Positions 61,854-64,000 of a stretch of 64,000 nt of DNA are shown piece after piece. The position numbers and the translations under genes are program-made. How positions within the stretch are numbered: position 1 is the first letter of the stretch; each line of letters opens with the position of its first letter. A model generated the notes under the pieces. That model was not told the DNA's origin, did no database searches, and saw only the letters and a program-made list of their open reading frames with translations. The stretch comes from Paractinoplanes deccanensis (GTDB taxonomy: Bacteria > Actinomycetota > Actinomycetes > Mycobacteriales > Micromonosporaceae). The DNA lies in the NCBI RefSeq assembly GCF_016862115.1, contig NZ_BOMI01000090.1, positions 1 to 64,000 on the forward strand, given 5' to 3'.

Positions 61854-64000
61854 ATGAGCATCGTGGGTGTCGCCACCCCGTTCGTGGGGAGGGGTCCGGA
61901 GCTCGCCTGCCTGGCGGAGATGCTGGCGCGGGCAGCCGAGCGATCACCCAAGGCGGTTGTCCTGGTCGGCGACGCGGGCGTGGGCAAGACGCGGCTGCTG
62001 CGCGAGTTCGCGGCGGCGGCCCGCACGTCGGGCGCCCGCGTGATCAGCGGCTCCTGCGTGGCGCTCGGGTCGGGCGAGCTGCCGTACGCCCCGCTCATCG
62101 ACGCGCTGCGCCGGCTGGCCCGCGACGTGGGTGACGACACGCTGCGCGAGCTGGCCGGCCCGGCGTACGCGGACCTCGCCGGCCTGATCGCCGACTTCCA
62201 CGACTCCGGCCGCCCCGCCGACCCACGGCCCGCCTCGCAGCTGGTCGTCTTCGGGGCCGTGCTGCGGCTGCTCGACCGGTTGAGCACGGACGAGCCGGTC
62301 GTGCTGGTCTTCGAGGACCTGCACTGGGCCGACCAGTCCACCCTGGACCTGCTCGCCTATCTGACCCGCGGCCTCACCGACGAACGGGTCCTGCTGGTGG
62401 GCAGCTACCGCGCCAGCGACCTGCCGGACCGCCACGCGCTGCGCGCGGTGATCGCCGAGCTCGACTTCGCCCGCCGGCTGGTGCACCTCGAGCTGACCGG
62501 CTTCGCCCCGGACGAGCTGCGCCGGTTCCTCGGCCACCTGACCGGCACCCGCACCGACGACGAGCTGTTCGCCCGCGCCTTCGAGCTCTCCGAGGGCAAC
62601 GCCTTCTTCGCCGAGGAGCTCGTCGTGGCGGGCGTGCTGCTCTCCCCCGCGCCGGGTGCGACCGTGCGGCTGCCGCGCACGCTGCGCGACCTGATCCTGG
62701 CCCGCTTCGAACGGCTCGGCGACGCGAGCCGCGAGGTCATGCGGGTCGCCGCCACGGCCGGCCGGCGGGTGAGCCACCGGCTGCTGGCCACCGTGTGCGG
62801 CCTGCCCACCACGGCGCTGCACGCGGCGCTGCGCGAGTGCGTCTCGCAGCACATGCTCGTCACCGACCCGGAGGACGACACGTACGTCTTCCGGCACGCG
62901 CTGCTGCGCGAGGCCGTGCACCAGGACCTGCTGCCGGGCGAGCGGATCGGGCTGCATGCGGCGATCGCGGCGGCCATCATCGCCGACGAGCAACTCGGCC
63001 TGCCCGAGGACGTCACGCTCGCCGCCGAGCTGTCCTACCACTGGTACGAGGCCCGCGAGTACGGCCACGCGCTGGCGGCGGCGATCCGCGCCGGCGACAC
63101 TGCGGTGCGAGTGCGCGCCTTCCGCGAGGCCGAACTGCAATACCTGCGCGCGCTCGAGCTCTGGCCGCGCGTGGCCGAGCCGGCCAAGGTGGCGGGGGTG
63201 CCGCGCGACCGGGTGCTCGGCGCCGCGGCGGAGGCCGCCCGCTGGGCCGGGCACGTCGACCGGGCCGTCGAGCTGGCCCGCGAGGCGCTCGACGACCTCG
63301 ACGCGACGACCTCACCCGCCCGCGCCGGCGAGCTGCTGGAGCGGCTGGGCCGCTATCTGTGGGAGTCCGCCGACACCGTCGGCTCGCGCGAGGCGTACGT
63401 CTCGGCGGGCGGGCTGCTGGCCGGCCAGGAACCCTCCGCCCTGGCCGCCCGGGTGATCGCCGGGCAGGCGCTCGCCGAGGTGCAGGCGGGCCGCTACACG
63501 GCGGGGTTGCGGGCCGGGCGCGAGGCGGTCGCGATGGCGCGCACCGTGCAGGCCCGGGAGGAGGAGGGCCGGGCGCTGAACACCGTCGGGGTGGCCCTCA
63601 CCATGCTCGGCCGCGTCGACGAGGGGGTCGGCGCGCTGCGGGTGGCGCTCACCATCGCCGAGGACACCGACAACCTCGAGGACCTGTTCCGGGCGTACGG
63701 AAACCTGATGGTCTCGCTGGAGAACTCGGGCCGGCTGGAGGAGTCGGTGCGGGTGGCACTCGACGGCGTGGACCGGGCCCGGCGCTCGGGCCTGGAGCAC
63801 ACGCGGCCCGGCGGCGTGCTGGCGAACAACGCGAGTGCCGTGCTCACCCAGCTGGGCCGCTGGGACGAGGCCATCGCCCTGATCGCCGACCTGGTGGCGG
63901 ACCGGCCCGTGCGGCAGAGCCTCTATCCCCGGCTCACCCTGGCCGAGATCGACGTCGCGCGGGGACGGTTCGACCAGGCGCGCGAGAGGCTCACGGCGAT
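61854..64000 (+). CDS. LAL-type LuxR ATPase regulator (3' partial)
   Basis: Large ATP-binding regulator of the LuxR family, running off the window. AAA-type ATPase at the N-terminus: Walker A GDAGVGKT (residues 39-46), Walker B VLVFEDLHWAD. Then a helical TPR-rich stretch (YLRALELWP and many ALDG-type helices). The DNA-binding C-terminus lies outside. GGGAGC precedes ATG 61854. By position it is the likely activator of the unknown pair upstream. Confidence 0.88.
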   Translation, partial: MSIVGVATPFVGRGPELACLAEMLARAAERSPKAVVLVGDAGVGKTRLLREFAAAARTSGARVISGSCVALGSGELPYAPLIDALRRLARDVGDDTLRELAGPAYADLAGLIADFHDSGRPADPRPASQLVVFGAVLRLLDRLSTDEPVVLVFEDLHWADQSTLDLLAYLTRGLTDERVLLVGSYRASDLPDRHALRAVIAELDFARRLVHLELTGFAPDELRRFLGHLTGTRTDDELFARAFELSEGNAFFAEELVVAGVLLSPAPGATVRLPRTLRDLILARFERLGDASREVMRVAATAGRRVSHRLLATVCGLPTTALHAALRECVSQHMLVTDPEDDTYVFRHALLREAVHQDLLPGERIGLHAAIAAAIIADEQLGLPEDVTLAAELSYHWYEAREYGHALAAAIRAGDTAVRVRAFREAELQYLRALELWPRVAEPAKVAGVPRDRVLGAAAEAARWAGHVDRAVELAREALDDLDATTSPARAGELLERLGRYLWESADTVGSREAYVSAGGLLAGQEPSALAARVIAGQALAEVQAGRYTAGLRAGREAVAMARTVQAREEEGRALNTVGVALTMLGRVDEGVGALRVALTIAEDTDNLEDLFRAYGNLMVSLENSGRLEESVRVALDGVDRARRSGLEHTRPGGVLANNASAVLTQLGRWDEAIALIADLVADRPVRQSLYPRLTLAEIDVARGRFDQARERLTA

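Overview
The window is very GC-rich DNA with dense, tightly packed genes, GTG and TTG starts, ATGA/GTGA stop-start overlaps and many actinobacterial families: F420/LLM oxidoreductases, a mycothiol-nitroreductase-like DsbA protein, ECF41 and SigE-family sigma factors, DUF1707, DUF5919 and an SCO7613-like membrane protein. It looks like chromosome from a filamentous actinomycete, probably Micromonosporaceae (Actinoplanes-like). That genus guess is inference from gene style, not a search result. I saw no rRNA, tRNA, IS element or CRISPR array.

Layout. 1-5.7 kb: a PhzE-like chorismate enzyme (5' end outside the window), a membrane-anchored alpha/beta hydrolase and a DesK-type two-component pair. 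5.9-10.2 kb: a complete sugar ABC importer of the LpqY-SugABC type on the minus strand, with a CRP-like palindrome upstream. 10.4-20.3 kb: a DsbA-like protein, an LLM oxidoreductase, a KAPA-synthase-like PLP enzyme overlapping a large GGDEF-EAL protein, a multi-pass membrane protein and a two-gene ABC exporter. 20.3-22.4 kb: an oxidoreductase-ECF41 sigma operon with its expected promoter. 22.3-25.2 kb: F420 enzymes, a frameshifted XRE regulator with three helically phased operator-like repeats, and a VOC protein. 25.2-30 kb: divergent GH63-like glucosidase and debranching enzyme, bounded on the far side by a decayed inverted copy of the VOC gene. 30-33.2 kb: two DUF5919 proteins around a NUDIX, a small membrane protein, a small soluble protein and an HD phosphohydrolase; I regard this as a candidate signalling module. 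33.4-39.4 kb: small proteins, a formate/nitrite channel, a second two-component system, a DUF1707 protein and a YdjM-like protein. 39.4-42.7 kb: two broken genes (HEAT-repeat protein, glycosyltransferase) and a nitrilase-type hydrolase. 42.8-46 kb: two sigma loci, SigE-family and SigK/RskA, each with a matching ECF promoter. 46-50.5 kb: a LysR/aldo-keto reductase divergent pair, a 6-phosphogluconate-dehydrogenase-like reductase and a short PolI-like polymerase. 50.5-54.7 kb: an S-adenosylhomocysteine riboswitch, metH and a rhodanese. 54.7-64 kb: a sialidase-like protein, a PadR pair, a P450-ferredoxin pair, a stand-alone LuxR protein, two paralogous proteins of unknown family and a LAL-type LuxR ATPase cut by the window end.

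The best supported regulatory findings are the SAH riboswitch with an anti-Shine-Dalgarno switch before metH and the self-promoters of ECF41 and SigK. The best candidates for undescribed biology are the DUF5919-NUDIX-HD cluster and the paralogous pair at 58.8-61.8 kb. A recurring oddity is short GC-rich tandem repeats (15, 16, 21, 25, 38 and 45 bp units) within or at the ends of genes.
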